64,000 nt of DNA from Mucilaginibacter myungsuensis (GCF_015222005.1 NZ_JADFFL010000005.1:62001-126000); one strand, 5' to 3'; shown: positions 35,641 through 44,827, numbered from the stretch's first letter. Made by a program: numbers and translations. Notes: generated by a model from the sequence alone, not told the origin.

Positions 35641-38600
35641 TTCTGATTTCCTCCTGTGGTAAGGTAGTCTAGTTCAATAATGGTTTTGTTGTAATCACGT
35701 AATGCTGCAAGGTAGGCCAACCGGGTATTTACAGCCTGGGTCATATTCTGTATAAACTCCACATAGCCGATCTCCCCCTTACTATAGGCGAACTGGGCGA
35801 TCCGTATCTGCTCCGAGGCTTGTTTTAAGCCGCTGTCTTCATAGTAAGTAACCGCTTCCTTGTATTTGGTTAATTCCTGTAACGTTTGGTTGTATCGCTT
35901 GGCGAGTAATAATGCGGCGTTCTGCTGGTCTGCCTGTGCGATCTGCTGTCCGAACTGGGCGGCTTTTACTTTACTTTTTTGTGCACCGAAAAACAGTGGA
36001 ACAGCTACGCCGATTTCGAAACCGCCCACACGTGTTCCCGGAAAATAATTGCGGTTGATGTTGGCCGGATTAAAGGCGCCTACCAATAATTGCTGGCGAT
36101 AACCTAACGTCAGGTCTGGCAAATAGCGGCTTTTTTCAGCTTTTAGCTGTGCATCAGCTAAGGCGCTGCGCTGCTGATAATACGCCAGTTGCGGATGACT
36201 GGCGACGGTGTTGCTGCTTGATGTATCCGGCTTCAATTTGGTTAATGGTGTGGACACTATTACCGGAAGATAATCTACCGCTAAGAGCTGTTGCAGTTCC
36301 TGTCTGCCGATTAATACGTCCGCTTCTGCCTGTTTTCTTGCAACTTGTATTTCTTTATGCGCATTTACAGCCGATAACTGTTCCAGGTAAGATGTTTCCC
36401 CAGTCTTGTAGCGTAAGGCTGCCCGTTCGGAAAAACGTTTATACAAGCTATCCTGACTGCTGAGCTGGCTGAGTTTGTTTTGCGCATAAAGCAACTCGTA
36501 CCATGCTGTTTTTACCTGCCTGATCAGATCATTCTGATTGATTTGCCTTGTTTTCTCGCTAAGCCCTGTCTGTGCATTCAGCACCTTTCGTTGTGCGGTG
36601 TAAACGGTAGGAAAAGCGAACGTTTGCGTAATGCCTAAGCTGTTATCGATGTTACCGCCGGAGGTAGGGTCCTGGGTAATTGTCAGGTCGGTTTTGGCAG
36701 GATCAAAAGCAGTTCCCTGCAAAGCTCTGTTTTGGCTAACCTCTAATGCCAACCGCCGAAGCTGCGGGTTGTTTTTGATCGCCATCTCAATGCTTTCGTT
36801 CAGCGTTAATGGCTTGTTTTCCTGTGCTTTCGTTGAATTGCTAAACAGCAAGCCTCCGGCGATAACCAACAGGATCACCGGTAATTTTCCTGAAGTCTGC
36901 ATTTTAGGGGAGTGATTTTTAGTGAACAGGATATATAATACCGGCAGTACCAGCAAAGTCAACAAGGTTGCGGATATTAAGCCGCCGATAACCACCGTGG
37001 CCAAAGGTCTTTGTACTTCGGCACCTGCCGTACTGGAGATCGCCATAGGCAGGAAACCTAAAGAAGCTACCGCTGCGGTCATCAAGACGGGACGTAACCT
37101 GACCTGTGTGCCTTTCTTCACACGTTCAACAATGTCGGTTATTCCTTCTGCCGCTAACTGGTTAAAATAGCCGATCAGTACGATGCCGTTGAGTACAGCA
37201 ACGCCGAACAGTGCAATGAATCCAACACCCGCAGAAATACTGAAGGGCATTCCCCGCAGGTAGAGGGCAGCAACGCCGCCAACGGCTGACAAGGGTACCG
37301 CTGAAAAGATCAGCAAGGTCTCCCTTACGGATCTGAAAGTGAAATACAACAGCATCAAGATCAATAAGAGCGCTACCGGCACGGCAACGCCGAGACGTAC
37401 TTTAGCTACCTGAAGGTTCTGGAACTGGCCTCCGTAGGTGGTATAGTAACCCGCAGGCAGTTTCAACTTTTGACTGAGTAATTGCTGAATTTCCTTAACC
37501 GTACTTTCGATATCCCGGCCGCGTACGTTAAAACCCACATATATCCGACGCTTGCCGTCTTCGCGGCTGATCTGCGAAGGAGCATCTTCTATTTGGATGG
37601 AAGCCACCTGGCTAAGCGGCACTTTATTACCGCTGGGCAGCGGGATATACAGGTTCTCAATGTTCACAATATCTGAGCGAAGTTTTCTTTCCAACCGTAG
37701 CACGATCTCAAAGCGCTTTTCACCTTCAAAGACAACGCCCGCCACACGGCCTGCGAATGCGGTACTCAGTGCGGTATTTACATCTTCTATGTTCAATCCA
37801 TACTGCGCGATCTGGTGCCGGTCATAAGTAACAGCCACCTGCGGTAAGCCGCTGACCTTTTCGACAATGGGTTCACTTACGCCATTTACGGTGCTGATCA
37901 ACTTCGCTGCTTTGTCCGCTTGCGCCGATAGAACATCCAGGTCATCACCAAAAATCTTGATCGCAACATCCTGCCGGATACCTGTCATGAGTTCGTTGAA
38001 GCGCATTTGCATCGGCTGTGTCACCTCTACATTGATTCCCGGTATATCTTTTAAGGTTTCCTCGATCTTTTCCATCATTTCCGCGCGGTCGGCTGCTGAT
38101 GTCCACTCATCTTTGGGTTTCATGGAGAGCATCATATCTCCGCGTTCGAACGGCATAGGATCGGTAGGAACTTCTGCGCTGCCTATTCGCGTCACGGCCT
38201 GCTTAATTTCGGGAAACTTGCTTTTCAATAGTTTTTCGGCCTTGCCAAACGTTTCTATCACCTGGGATAAGGAAGTACCCTGCATCATTGCGATCTCGAC
38301 GGTCAGGTCACCTTCTTCAAGCGTAGGAATGAACTCGCCGCCCATTTTGGCAAATGCCCATACGGCAAGGGCCAATAGGCAGACAGAAAGAAACACAGTA
38401 AGTTTCTTTGCCCGTAATACGGCATTTAACGCAGGTATATAGATACGGTGCATTGCATCAACCAGCCGGTCCGATATATTTCGTTTGTGGTGCGTGTTCT
38501 TGCTTAAAAATAACGCACTTGCCATCGGCACATAGGTCAGGGAAAGAATGAAAGCGCCCAGGATAGCAAAGGCCACGGTTTCCGCCATTGGTCGGAACAT

Positions 38601-40022
38601 CTTACCTTCGATACCCACCAGCGCAAAAAGGGGCAGATAAACGATCAGGATGATGATCTCACCAAAAGCTGCGCTGTCACGTATCTTTGAGGCCGCTTCA
38701 TACACTTCACCATCCATTTCCTGCTGGCTTAGTTTTGGTTTACCCGGAAAGCGATTGCCTTCCGTGATCCGGTGCACGATGGCTTCCACGATAATGACCG
38801 CGCCGTCTACAATGAGCCCAAAGTCAATGGCACCGAGGCTCATGAGGTTTCCCGAGACGCCAAAGATGTACATCATCGTCACCGCAAACAGCATCGCAAG
38901 CGGTATGACGGATGCAACTACCAAACCGGCCCGAAGATTACCTAACAACAAAACCAGAATGAACACAACGATCAGGCCGCCTTCAATGAGGTTTCGCTCA
39001 ACCGTGCCGATTGCACGGCCTACCAGTTCTGTGCGATCTATGAAGGGTTCAATGACCACGCCTTCCGGCAGCGACTTTTGAACTTGCGCCATACGCTCTT
39101 TAACACGCTTAATCACCTCGTTAAAGTTTTCGCCTTTCAGCATCAATGCCACCCCGGCAACTACTTCCCCTTGTCCGTTACGGGTGACTGCTCCATAGCG
39201 GTTAGCACTGCCGTATTGCACTTTGGCCACATCGCCGATCACAACAGGGGCATCTTCCCGGTTCTTCACGACAATGTGTTCAATGTCGTCAAGTGACTTC
39301 ACCTGACCAAGACCGCGTATGAAATAAGCGTTACTCCGTTGTTCAATATAGGAGCCGCCTGTATTTTGGTTGTTCTTTTCCAGTACGGTGTAGATGTCAC
39401 TTACGGTAATATTCAGGCTGTTCAGCCTTTCATTGTCAATAGCGATCTCGTACTGTTTTACATAGCCGCCCCAGCCGCTGATCTCGGCAATTCCTGGTGT
39501 TCCGGCCAGTTGTCTGCGAACAATCCAGTCCTGCATGGTTCTGAGGTCGGTCGGACTGTATTTGTTTTCGTAGCCTGGCTTGGTATGGATAACATACTGA
39601 TATATCTCACCAAGACCTGTGGTGATGGGTGCAAGTGTCGGTTCGCCGGTGTCTTTCGGTATCTGGCTTTCGGCTTCTTTCAGACCTTCGCTGATCTGTT
39701 GCCGTGCCCAGTAAATATCTGCGTTATCCTCAAAAACCACCGTAATAACGGAGAGGCCGGAGCGGGATATGGAACGCTTTTCGATAACCTTCGGCACATT
39801 GGCGATGGCAAGCTCTATGGGGGCAGTGATATACTGCTCCACTTCCTGCGCACCCAACGTAGGTGCTTGTGTGATGATCTGTACCTGATTATTCGTGATA
39901 TCAGGCTGTGCATCGATAGGTAGCCGGGAAAGGGAAAATATACCTGCTGCTATCAGGATGATGATAAATGCGCCTACCACCAGTTTATTGCTGATGGAGA
40001 ACGCAATGATTTTGTCAAACAT
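35637..40022 (-). CDS. CusA/CzcA-family RND pump fused to TolC-type outer membrane channel
   Basis: 1461 residues. Residues 1 to about 1035 are a heavy-metal RND transporter (LPIDAQPDITNNQVQIITQA; LGAIDFGLIVDGAVIIVEAI with transmembrane acidic residues; MPMAISSTAGAEVQRPLATV). Met1041 begins MQTSGKLPVILLVIAGGLLF, a signal-peptide-like stretch, followed by a TolC/CzcC-type protein (LTLNESIEMAIKNNPQLRRL; repeated coiled-coil halves; YSKGEIGYVEFIQNMTQAVN). So pump and channel are one polypeptide with what looks like an internal signal. Such fusions occur in Bacteroidota. Proton-driven efflux of Cu/Ag or Zn/Co/Cd; which one is not decided by eye. Confidence 0.93.
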   Translation of the reverse strand: MFDKIIAFSISNKLVVGAFIIILIAAGIFSLSRLPIDAQPDITNNQVQIITQAPTLGAQEVEQYITAPIELAIANVPKVIEKRSISRSGLSVITVVFEDNADIYWARQQISEGLKEAESQIPKDTGEPTLAPITTGLGEIYQYVIHTKPGYENKYSPTDLRTMQDWIVRRQLAGTPGIAEISGWGGYVKQYEIAIDNERLNSLNITVSDIYTVLEKNNQNTGGSYIEQRSNAYFIRGLGQVKSLDDIEHIVVKNREDAPVVIGDVAKVQYGSANRYGAVTRNGQGEVVAGVALMLKGENFNEVIKRVKERMAQVQKSLPEGVVIEPFIDRTELVGRAIGTVERNLIEGGLIVVFILVLLLGNLRAGLVVASVIPLAMLFAVTMMYIFGVSGNLMSLGAIDFGLIVDGAVIIVEAIVHRITEGNRFPGKPKLSQQEMDGEVYEAASKIRDSAAFGEIIILIVYLPLFALVGIEGKMFRPMAETVAFAILGAFILSLTYVPMASALFLSKNTHHKRNISDRLVDAMHRIYIPALNAVLRAKKLTVFLSVCLLALAVWAFAKMGGEFIPTLEEGDLTVEIAMMQGTSLSQVIETFGKAEKLLKSKFPEIKQAVTRIGSAEVPTDPMPFERGDMMLSMKPKDEWTSAADRAEMMEKIEETLKDIPGINVEVTQPMQMRFNELMTGIRQDVAIKIFGDDLDVLSAQADKAAKLISTVNGVSEPIVEKVSGLPQVAVTYDRHQIAQYGLNIEDVNTALSTAFAGRVAGVVFEGEKRFEIVLRLERKLRSDIVNIENLYIPLPSGNKVPLSQVASIQIEDAPSQISREDGKRRIYVGFNVRGRDIESTVKEIQQLLSQKLKLPAGYYTTYGGQFQNLQVAKVRLGVAVPVALLLILMLLYFTFRSVRETLLIFSAVPLSAVGGVAALYLRGMPFSISAGVGFIALFGVAVLNGIVLIGYFNQLAAEGITDIVERVKKGTQVRLRPVLMTAAVASLGFLPMAISSTAGAEVQRPLATVVIGGLISATLLTLLVLPVLYILFTKNHSPKMQTSGKLPVILLVIAGGLLFSNSTKAQENKPLTLNESIEMAIKNNPQLRRLALEVSQNRALQGTAFDPAKTDLTITQDPTSGGNIDNSLGITQTFAFPTVYTAQRKVLNAQTGLSEKTRQINQNDLIRQVKTAWYELLYAQNKLSQLSSQDSLYKRFSERAALRYKTGETSYLEQLSAVNAHKEIQVARKQAEADVLIGRQELQQLLAVDYLPVIVSTPLTKLKPDTSSSNTVASHPQLAYYQQRSALADAQLKAEKSRYLPDLTLGYRQQLLVGAFNPANINRNYFPGTRVGGFEIGVAVPLFFGAQKSKVKAAQFGQQIAQADQQNAALLLAKRYNQTLQELTKYKEAVTYYEDSGLKQASEQIRIAQFAYSKGEIGYVEFIQNMTQAVNTRLAYLAALRDYNKTIIELDYLTTGGNQK

Positions 40023-40047
40023 GAAAATTTAAGTTAATACCAAGATT

Positions 40048-40083
40048 TCCTTACGGCATAGCAAGGGTGCTATCCAGTAAGGA
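40048..40083. promoter_or_regulatory. Hairpin in the leader of the RND pump gene
   Basis: TCCTTAC (40048-40054) pairs with GTAAGGA (40077-40083) and ATAGCA (40058-40063) with TGCTAT (40068-40073), with a symmetric three-base internal loop. It lies between the small Cys-cluster gene and the pump gene, both leftward, about 25 bases before the pump start. No T-run follows in that direction, so attenuation or message processing is more likely than full termination. Confidence 0.5.
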
Positions 40084-40102
40084 TTAAAAAAAAAGGAAGG
40101 TA

Positions 40103-40423
40103 TTAACTGATTTGAGGGGGTTGCCAAACAGACAGGCTTTGCTCCAAAAGAGCTGGCACTTCAGGCCGACCAAACTTTTGTTTCACCTCCTGAACGCAAA
40201 TACTGATCGTCGGGTGATAGGGCGTTATAGTACGAACGGTAGAACAGCAAGCACAAGTGCAGAACGGTGTACATGTTTCTTTACCGGCTTTTTCGTCAGC
40301 AGAATGGCTTTTAGTAATTGTAGTAAATGTTTTCTCACTACCTCCAAAATCATCCATATCCCTGCATGGCAGCACTGCCAGCAAGATCATGTAGAAACTG
40401 AAGAGGATAGCCAAACACTTCAT
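40103..40423 (-). CDS. Small exported Cys-cluster protein (DUF6660-like)
   Basis: 106 residues. Hydrophobic N-terminus (MKCLAILFSFYMILLAVLPC) followed by PCRDMDD and a cysteine cluster (CTPFCTCACCSTV, about residues 52-64). I think it belongs to the DUF6660 type, with moderate certainty. First gene of the leftward efflux operon, just upstream of the RND pump; metal binding or sensing is inferred from the cysteines. The 288 bases between it and the divergent gene at 40712 should hold promoters; I see no gene there. Confidence 0.7.
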   Translation of the reverse strand: MKCLAILFSFYMILLAVLPCRDMDDFGGSEKTFTTITKSHSADEKAGKETCTPFCTCACCSTVRTITPYHPTISICVQEVKQKFGRPEVPALLEQSLSVWQPPQIS

Positions 40424-40711
40424 TATTTACAAACTTAGACTTTATTACCGAAAAAACATAACAGGTTGTATCAAGGCAATGTTAATTTACTTTATGAACG
40501 TTGACGCTACCTACAACAAACCAGTAAAAAGGTCAGCAACTCAATTGCCCGCTGGAATAACAAAAGACTACAGCATAATGAGCCAAATTGAATAATTGGT
40601 GCACAACCTTCGTACGTAATCCGTTTCCTTTTGCCGGACTAAGTCACCCGCTTTCTTTTTTCCGATTTTCTTTTATAAGTTCAAAAACATTTTCAAGTCT
40701 AAACTTCTAAA

Positions 40712-41851
40712 ATGAAGAAATATACCATAGAAGAGATTTATATATTAGTTGGCCGTGAAGATAAAACGGCATCCGTACAATTTATTCCAGGCACCTCGTC
40801 CTATCAAAAGTATGGCCCATATATTACCGTAACATTTCTTTATACCCAGGATGAAAGGGAAAAAATGGACGAAATGATAAAGGAAGAACCGTTTACGCAT
40901 TCAGGAATAGTTAAAGCGGAGTACCTTCTCAATGATATCGCACCTGAACTCATTAAAGAGTTAAAAGAAACAGGTATTGATACTGAGCATATATGGTCGA
41001 TCAGTTACTTTACAGCTGAGCCCAAAAATACTTTTCACTCTGTTGAGTTGAGAACGATCAAGAAGATCCAGATACCTCTGGAAGTAAAACCTAAAGGAGG
41101 CGATTATGATTGGGTGTATGGTTTCAATAAGAAATTAGTAAGAGAAGGCATAGGGATAACACCTCAGCAACGAAGCCTCTACTTGGCTCTTAAGCTGTAT
41201 TATGAGGAAGCGGAACTAACTGATCATGAAAGACAAGAAATTTATGTAGCTGAAAATCAATTAGTGGAGCAAGTTGAATGGGAATTTCTTCAAATAAAAC
41301 TTCATAGGGAAGAAATCAGCGAAAAGGAAATTGAGCGCTTAGGTCAAATGATCAATAAGAAGAAAAAAGCTAATATGGCTGTCTTAGATAAGTACCTACA
41401 ACAGGTTGGCAGTAGCTTAAAGAAGTTAGCAAAGGACAATATCGATCAGGCTGTGAAGCTCCTTATGGAGGTTGAAAAATTCAAAGACCGTAAGTTGAAC
41501 GTAATGGGTAAGATCCCAGTGTACCTGGACATTGATGGATTTTTACATGTTTATATGCGACACGTGGAAGAAATGAAGGTAAATGATCGATTTGAACATA
41601 AAGATAATTTTCAATGGGCAACTGAAGATGTGCTAACTGTGATGGAAAAGGTTATTCAGGCAATAGATAAGGAAGTACAGACATTTTTTGTAGAACGTCC
41701 AAACACACGATACAGCCGCTATGGCAGGGAATCAATTTATTTTGAGGGAGATTATTACACTCTTCATATTGAGCCTGATGGCAGAATAAGTACTTTTCAT
41801 AAAAACCGAAAAAAGAAAGCGGTTGCAGTCGAGGGCCAAGAACAGGCTTGA
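40712..41851 (+). CDS. Unrecognised protein with possible nuclease-like C-terminal domain
   Basis: 379 residues, soluble, no signal peptide. Residues 1-140 are a mixed alpha/beta region I do not recognise, 150-260 is a charged helical region with coiled-coil character (EEISEKEIERLGQMINKKKK). The last 110 residues have a tidy pattern: YLDIDGFLHVYMRHVEEMKV, FQWATEDVLTVMEKVIQAID and SIYFEGDYYTLHIEPDGRIS, with conserved-looking His, Arg, His and Tyr. That layout recalls small RNase/toxin folds, but this is only a resemblance. The gene is AT-richer than its neighbours and points opposite to the transfer genes, suggesting a separately acquired passenger. Confidence 0.7.
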   Translation: MKKYTIEEIYILVGREDKTASVQFIPGTSSYQKYGPYITVTFLYTQDEREKMDEMIKEEPFTHSGIVKAEYLLNDIAPELIKELKETGIDTEHIWSISYFTAEPKNTFHSVELRTIKKIQIPLEVKPKGGDYDWVYGFNKKLVREGIGITPQQRSLYLALKLYYEEAELTDHERQEIYVAENQLVEQVEWEFLQIKLHREEISEKEIERLGQMINKKKKANMAVLDKYLQQVGSSLKKLAKDNIDQAVKLLMEVEKFKDRKLNVMGKIPVYLDIDGFLHVYMRHVEEMKVNDRFEHKDNFQWATEDVLTVMEKVIQAIDKEVQTFFVERPNTRYSRYGRESIYFEGDYYTLHIEPDGRISTFHKNRKKKAVAVEGQEQA

Positions 41852-41884
41852 ACGAATTCTAAAAAACTTTGTCTAAAAATAAAA

Positions 41885-41910
41885 GTCCCTTAACACTCGC
41901 TGCAAGGGAC
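41885..41910 (+). terminator. Weak hairpin after the 40712 gene
   Basis: GTCCCTT (41885-41891) pairs with AAGGGAC (41904-41910) over a 12-base loop, 34 bases after the stop. No T-run follows. Possible terminator. Confidence 0.4.
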
Positions 41911-42045
41911 CTTCAACCTAAACCTTATCACAATTAGCCGTAAGTGCGGCTAAGAATTGCGCAAGCTAACAAAATTTTCCATTTTTTAATTGTGGTATGC
42001 TTGGAGATACCCGCTTCGGAGATTAACATATCATATTTAATCTAC

Positions 42046-42162
42046 CGCCCCCTGTTTTCACCAAAAATCATCAGCAATACGAAAACAGGGGGCGTCCTAA
42101 ACGGGCGGGCGATAGCCCGCCGTCCGGCAATTTTGGAAAACAAGGGGGATTGCTCCCCCTTG
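42046..42162. terminator. Cluster of three GC-rich hairpins
   Basis: Three hairpins stand in a row: CGCCCCCTGTTTTC (42046-42059) with GAAAACAGGGGGCG (42081-42094); GGCGGGC with GCCCGCC around 42103-42120; and CAAGGGGGA (42141-42149) with TCCCCCTTG (42154-42162). Read leftward, the last is followed by a short T-run and lies just after the DUF932 stop at 42169, so it is a good terminator for that gene. The other two are not explained by this. The 317-base gap 41852-42168 has no credible gene. Confidence 0.7.
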
Positions 42163-42168
42163 ATAGCT

Positions 42169-43236
42169 TTAGTTAAAAATCAGTGCCTCGCTGCCTTGGT
42201 TTGCAAAATCACGGCATAAATTAAAGGCGGTTTGTGCCCGTTGTTTAGCTGTGCCGTCCATGATGGATTTAAATTTCGCTTCTTCACTTTTGAAACTGCG
42301 TACATTCTGAAAATAACCTGTTACTGCATTGTACGCACCGAATACCGTTCCTGCAGTCGTATCGATCTGTTGCGTCGGGCTGGCTAACGCATATTCATAA
42401 ACGCTGTCTACAATGTTGGTGTAATGCGTTGAAAGCTGTTCAAACTTGCCTTCGGCTAAATGGTCTAATACCTCTTTATTAGGTGCCATAGCAATCTGTA
42501 CCAGCTTTTTAACTTCACGGTCTGTAATGCGGACTTTTGCCCATTGATTAAATAAGCCTTCCATCTCGTGGCTCAACTCTCGGCTGATACCCATGAGCGT
42601 ATGCGCTTGTTTTAACCGCTCAGCAGCAGATGCGGTATGCCGTATCTTAATTGCTCCAGAATGATTGCGCATAGCGGCATTAAGCGTGTTATTACATACA
42701 ATTCTGATCGGCGTAAAAGCTGCGGTAATACTGCCTAAACCATCGTGGGAAGTGGTCAAAAACAAATATTGCTCTATCCAGTCCTTGACACCTACGCGGA
42801 TATAATCGGGTAGCTTTGCGGTAATAAACACCCGTTCGCCGTTGCCTAGTGCGCCTGCGGTCTCGTACAGAATACCTTCGCCACCGCCGACAATTGCGTC
42901 AAAAAATGAAAACGCATCACGGTTTTGCACGACTTCGTAGTCATTGCCGACTACGCCTAAAACCTGCTCGGTGTCTGCCCGTACGGTGGCGAAGAAATTA
43001 GGTACTGCTATTTCAGGGATGATGATATCGTCGCTGCCCTCACCTAAGTGGTTAGCGGTGTCGTACGTAAACAAAGGACGTTTTTCTACAATATAGTCTA
43101 AACCTGCGTGCTGTATCGCTTCACTGCTGGTCGGGTAGCGGTCAATAATCTGCCCTAAACCGTGCCAGGCTTTTTCCTTTACGCTCATAAAGGAGTGTTT
43201 GCCTGTTTTCTGATTGAAATTGATCTGATGTGCCAT
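42169..43236 (-). CDS. DUF932 phage/plasmid-like protein
   Basis: 355 residues, soluble. Typical DUF932 pattern: MSVKEKAWHGLGQIIDRYPT near the start, VVGNDYEVVQNRDAFSFFDA, LLTTSHDGLGSITAAFTPIR with VCNNTL, and an end with FGAYNAVTGYFQNVRSF. Members are common on phages and conjugative elements, with no firmly known function. Start follows four bases after the stop of the small gene 43241-43414, so these leftward genes form an operon. Confidence 0.88.
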   Translation of the reverse strand: MAHQINFNQKTGKHSFMSVKEKAWHGLGQIIDRYPTSSEAIQHAGLDYIVEKRPLFTYDTANHLGEGSDDIIIPEIAVPNFFATVRADTEQVLGVVGNDYEVVQNRDAFSFFDAIVGGGEGILYETAGALGNGERVFITAKLPDYIRVGVKDWIEQYLFLTTSHDGLGSITAAFTPIRIVCNNTLNAAMRNHSGAIKIRHTASAAERLKQAHTLMGISRELSHEMEGLFNQWAKVRITDREVKKLVQIAMAPNKEVLDHLAEGKFEQLSTHYTNIVDSVYEYALASPTQQIDTTAGTVFGAYNAVTGYFQNVRSFKSEEAKFKSIMDGTAKQRAQTAFNLCRDFANQGSEALIFN

Positions 43237-43240
43237 TGCT

Positions 43241-43414
43241 TTAATTTTTAGCGTTTCGTGTATTCATGGGAATGATCTCGGTACGCAGCACCCGTACATT
43301 GTCGGTGCTCGTAATTATTACGTCGCTGTTTTGCAGTTCTGCAATAGCGTCGTGTATGTCAGGGTGCGTGGTCTTTATGGTCACTTTCACCAGTAAAAAA
43401 ATCTTGTCTTCCAT
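43241..43414 (-). CDS. Small hypothetical protein (57 aa)
   Basis: Begins ATG at 43414 (MEDKIFLLVKVTIKTTHPDI) and ends TAA at 43241. A short strand-helix-strand protein with no recognised domain. Four bases separate it from the DUF932 gene and four from the previous small gene, which supports a real coding operon. Confidence 0.6.
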   Translation of the reverse strand: MEDKIFLLVKVTIKTTHPDIHDAIAELQNSDVIITSTDNVRVLRTEIIPMNTRNAKN

Positions 43415-43418
43415 AACC

Positions 43419-43547
43419 TTAATATTGATAGGTGTTCAAAAAATCACGGAATTCCATTTGAAATTGTGCGGGGTTCTCCTGCGCCAGTTGTTCGGCGTAA
43501 CCTTCCCAAAAAAGCTGGTCGGTCAGTTCTATAAATTGCTCGTACAT
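43419..43547 (-). CDS. Small hypothetical protein (42 aa)
   Basis: ATG at 43547 to TAA at 43419 (MYEQFIELTDQLFWEGYAEQ ... FLNTYQY). Acidic, probably helical. Tightly packed before the 57-residue gene in the same orientation. Unknown function. Confidence 0.55.
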   Translation of the reverse strand: MYEQFIELTDQLFWEGYAEQLAQENPAQFQMEFRDFLNTYQY

Positions 43548-43610
43548 GGGAGTAGCTGTTTTGATGAAACTTAAAAATGCCCCCGGCTAAACGCCGGGAG
43601 CAATAATTGT

Positions 43611-44228
43611 TCAGGCGTTCGGAAAAACGATGTTCGCCTCAATGTCGGTCAATTTTTCATGGCAGGCATCAAAAATGAATTGCGCTACCATGCGGATAAG
43701 GTTCGGCGTATTGGTCACGAATTCACGGCGTTTATCATCCTGAATGATGAGTTTGCAGCCTTGGTACGGGTTGCTTTCCAGTTCGTCGTTCTCTTCCTGT
43801 AATTGTACCTCAAAATCTTCTAAGGTCTTAATACGGGCAATCAGGGCTAAACGCTGGATGGACAAGCGGTGCAGGTCGTTCACCGATTTTAAAGTTTGCT
43901 CTAAGTTGAGCGCAAATTTTTTAGGCTCAAATTTCACTTCTTCCGTTTTAGCGGGCTCGGCCTGTGCTTCGGCTTTCACTTCTTCGGTGGCTGGCTGGTT
44001 TGCAGCGTTAACGGGTTGGTTATCCACTGTAGCGGTGCCACTGGTCGCAGCCTGGGCAGGCGCAGCTTCCGCAGCCTGTGAATTTTCGGCGGGCTTTTCA
44101 TCGGTAGTGTTTGCATGTTCTTTAGCTTCTTTGCCTGTTAAGCTTGGGCGGTTTTGAGTTCTGTTAGCTTCGTTTGCTTTTGCTGCTGCACCTTGTACAC
44201 CGTTTGCATTTTTTTCTGCTGTTTTCAT
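43611..44228 (-). CDS. Conserved-type ICE protein with Ala/Glu-rich N-terminus
   Basis: 205 residues. Residues 1-105 are low complexity, rich in Ala, Glu, Thr and Pro (AEAAPAQAATSGTATVDNQP), probably disordered. The C-terminal 95 residues are ordered (FALNLEQTLKSVNDLHRLSI, helix with IARIKTLEDFEVQLQEENDE, then KLIIQDDKRREFVTNTPNLI). The layout is common on Bacteroidota conjugative elements; I do not know a function. First gene of the leftward 42-44 kb operon. Confidence 0.75.
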   Translation of the reverse strand: MKTAEKNANGVQGAAAKANEANRTQNRPSLTGKEAKEHANTTDEKPAENSQAAEAAPAQAATSGTATVDNQPVNAANQPATEEVKAEAQAEPAKTEEVKFEPKKFALNLEQTLKSVNDLHRLSIQRLALIARIKTLEDFEVQLQEENDELESNPYQGCKLIIQDDKRREFVTNTPNLIRMVAQFIFDACHEKLTDIEANIVFPNA

Positions 44229-44827
44229 CTTAAAAGATTTTAAAGGGTTAAAAAATTTGTTTTTCGTTTCCCTCTTTTCCCGAAGACTTCCCTTAAAAAG
44301 CTATTTTTCAAAAGAAAAAACGGTAAAAAAGAAAGTCAAAAGAGCGGTCGTAAGCCAGAGCGGGAGAACTATAAGTCCCGGAGGGTGGCCGCAGCGAAGC
44401 GAAGGACATTATGCGTTCGTACGTGAAGGCTGACCGAGATTGACGCCGCTTTTGTCCGTTTTCGTTGGAAAATAGCAGCTAAAAGAAGTCCCTTAAATCA
44501 AATCAGCAAGGGCAGGAATGCAGGCAAGCGAAGCTTTTCCCGGCGAAGGGTAGCGGAGCGGGTAAACGAGTGAAGTCCGGAATGATGCGCTTGCAGGACG
44601 TAGCCGGTCAACTGGTTTCAGAGGATGCTTTTGCAGCGCAGCAAAAATGCAGGAGCGGAATGAAAGCAATGGATATTGGAGAAGTTAGCCTGTCAAGGAT
44701 TGCAACGGCATCCTTTTCATGGAAAAGATATAGTGAAAAGCCTGGCCTTGGGGACAGCCAACGAGCTTTCAATTTATATGCTTAAATAATGTCTCGTTGT
44801 TTACCCATAAAATTTCACATAATAATT
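44229..44827. other. 599-base region without a convincing gene
   Basis: Neither strand holds a gene I can support. It includes a GC-rich stretch with purine-rich repeats such as GCGAAGCGAAGG and GTAGCGGAGCGGG (about 44390-44570). A hairpin-like GGGAGAACTATAAGTCCC lies near 44363-44380. It should contain the promoter of the leftward gene at 44228. A frame at 44570-44785 lacks codon or domain support. An untranslated RNA or DNA site is possible. Confidence 0.5.

Noticed and set aside
37867..39923. Several long plus-strand frames (37867-38442, 38650-39081, 39339-39923)
   Set aside because: All are mirror frames of the RND pump gene on the minus strand, which has clear family motifs throughout.
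41944..42219. 91-residue open frame on the plus strand
   Set aside because: It spans the three hairpins and the 3' end of the DUF932 gene; no domain is visible.
44570..44785. 71-residue open frame in the 44.2-44.8 kb gap
   Set aside because: No start context, domain or neighbouring operon supports it; the region has repeat-like non-coding character.
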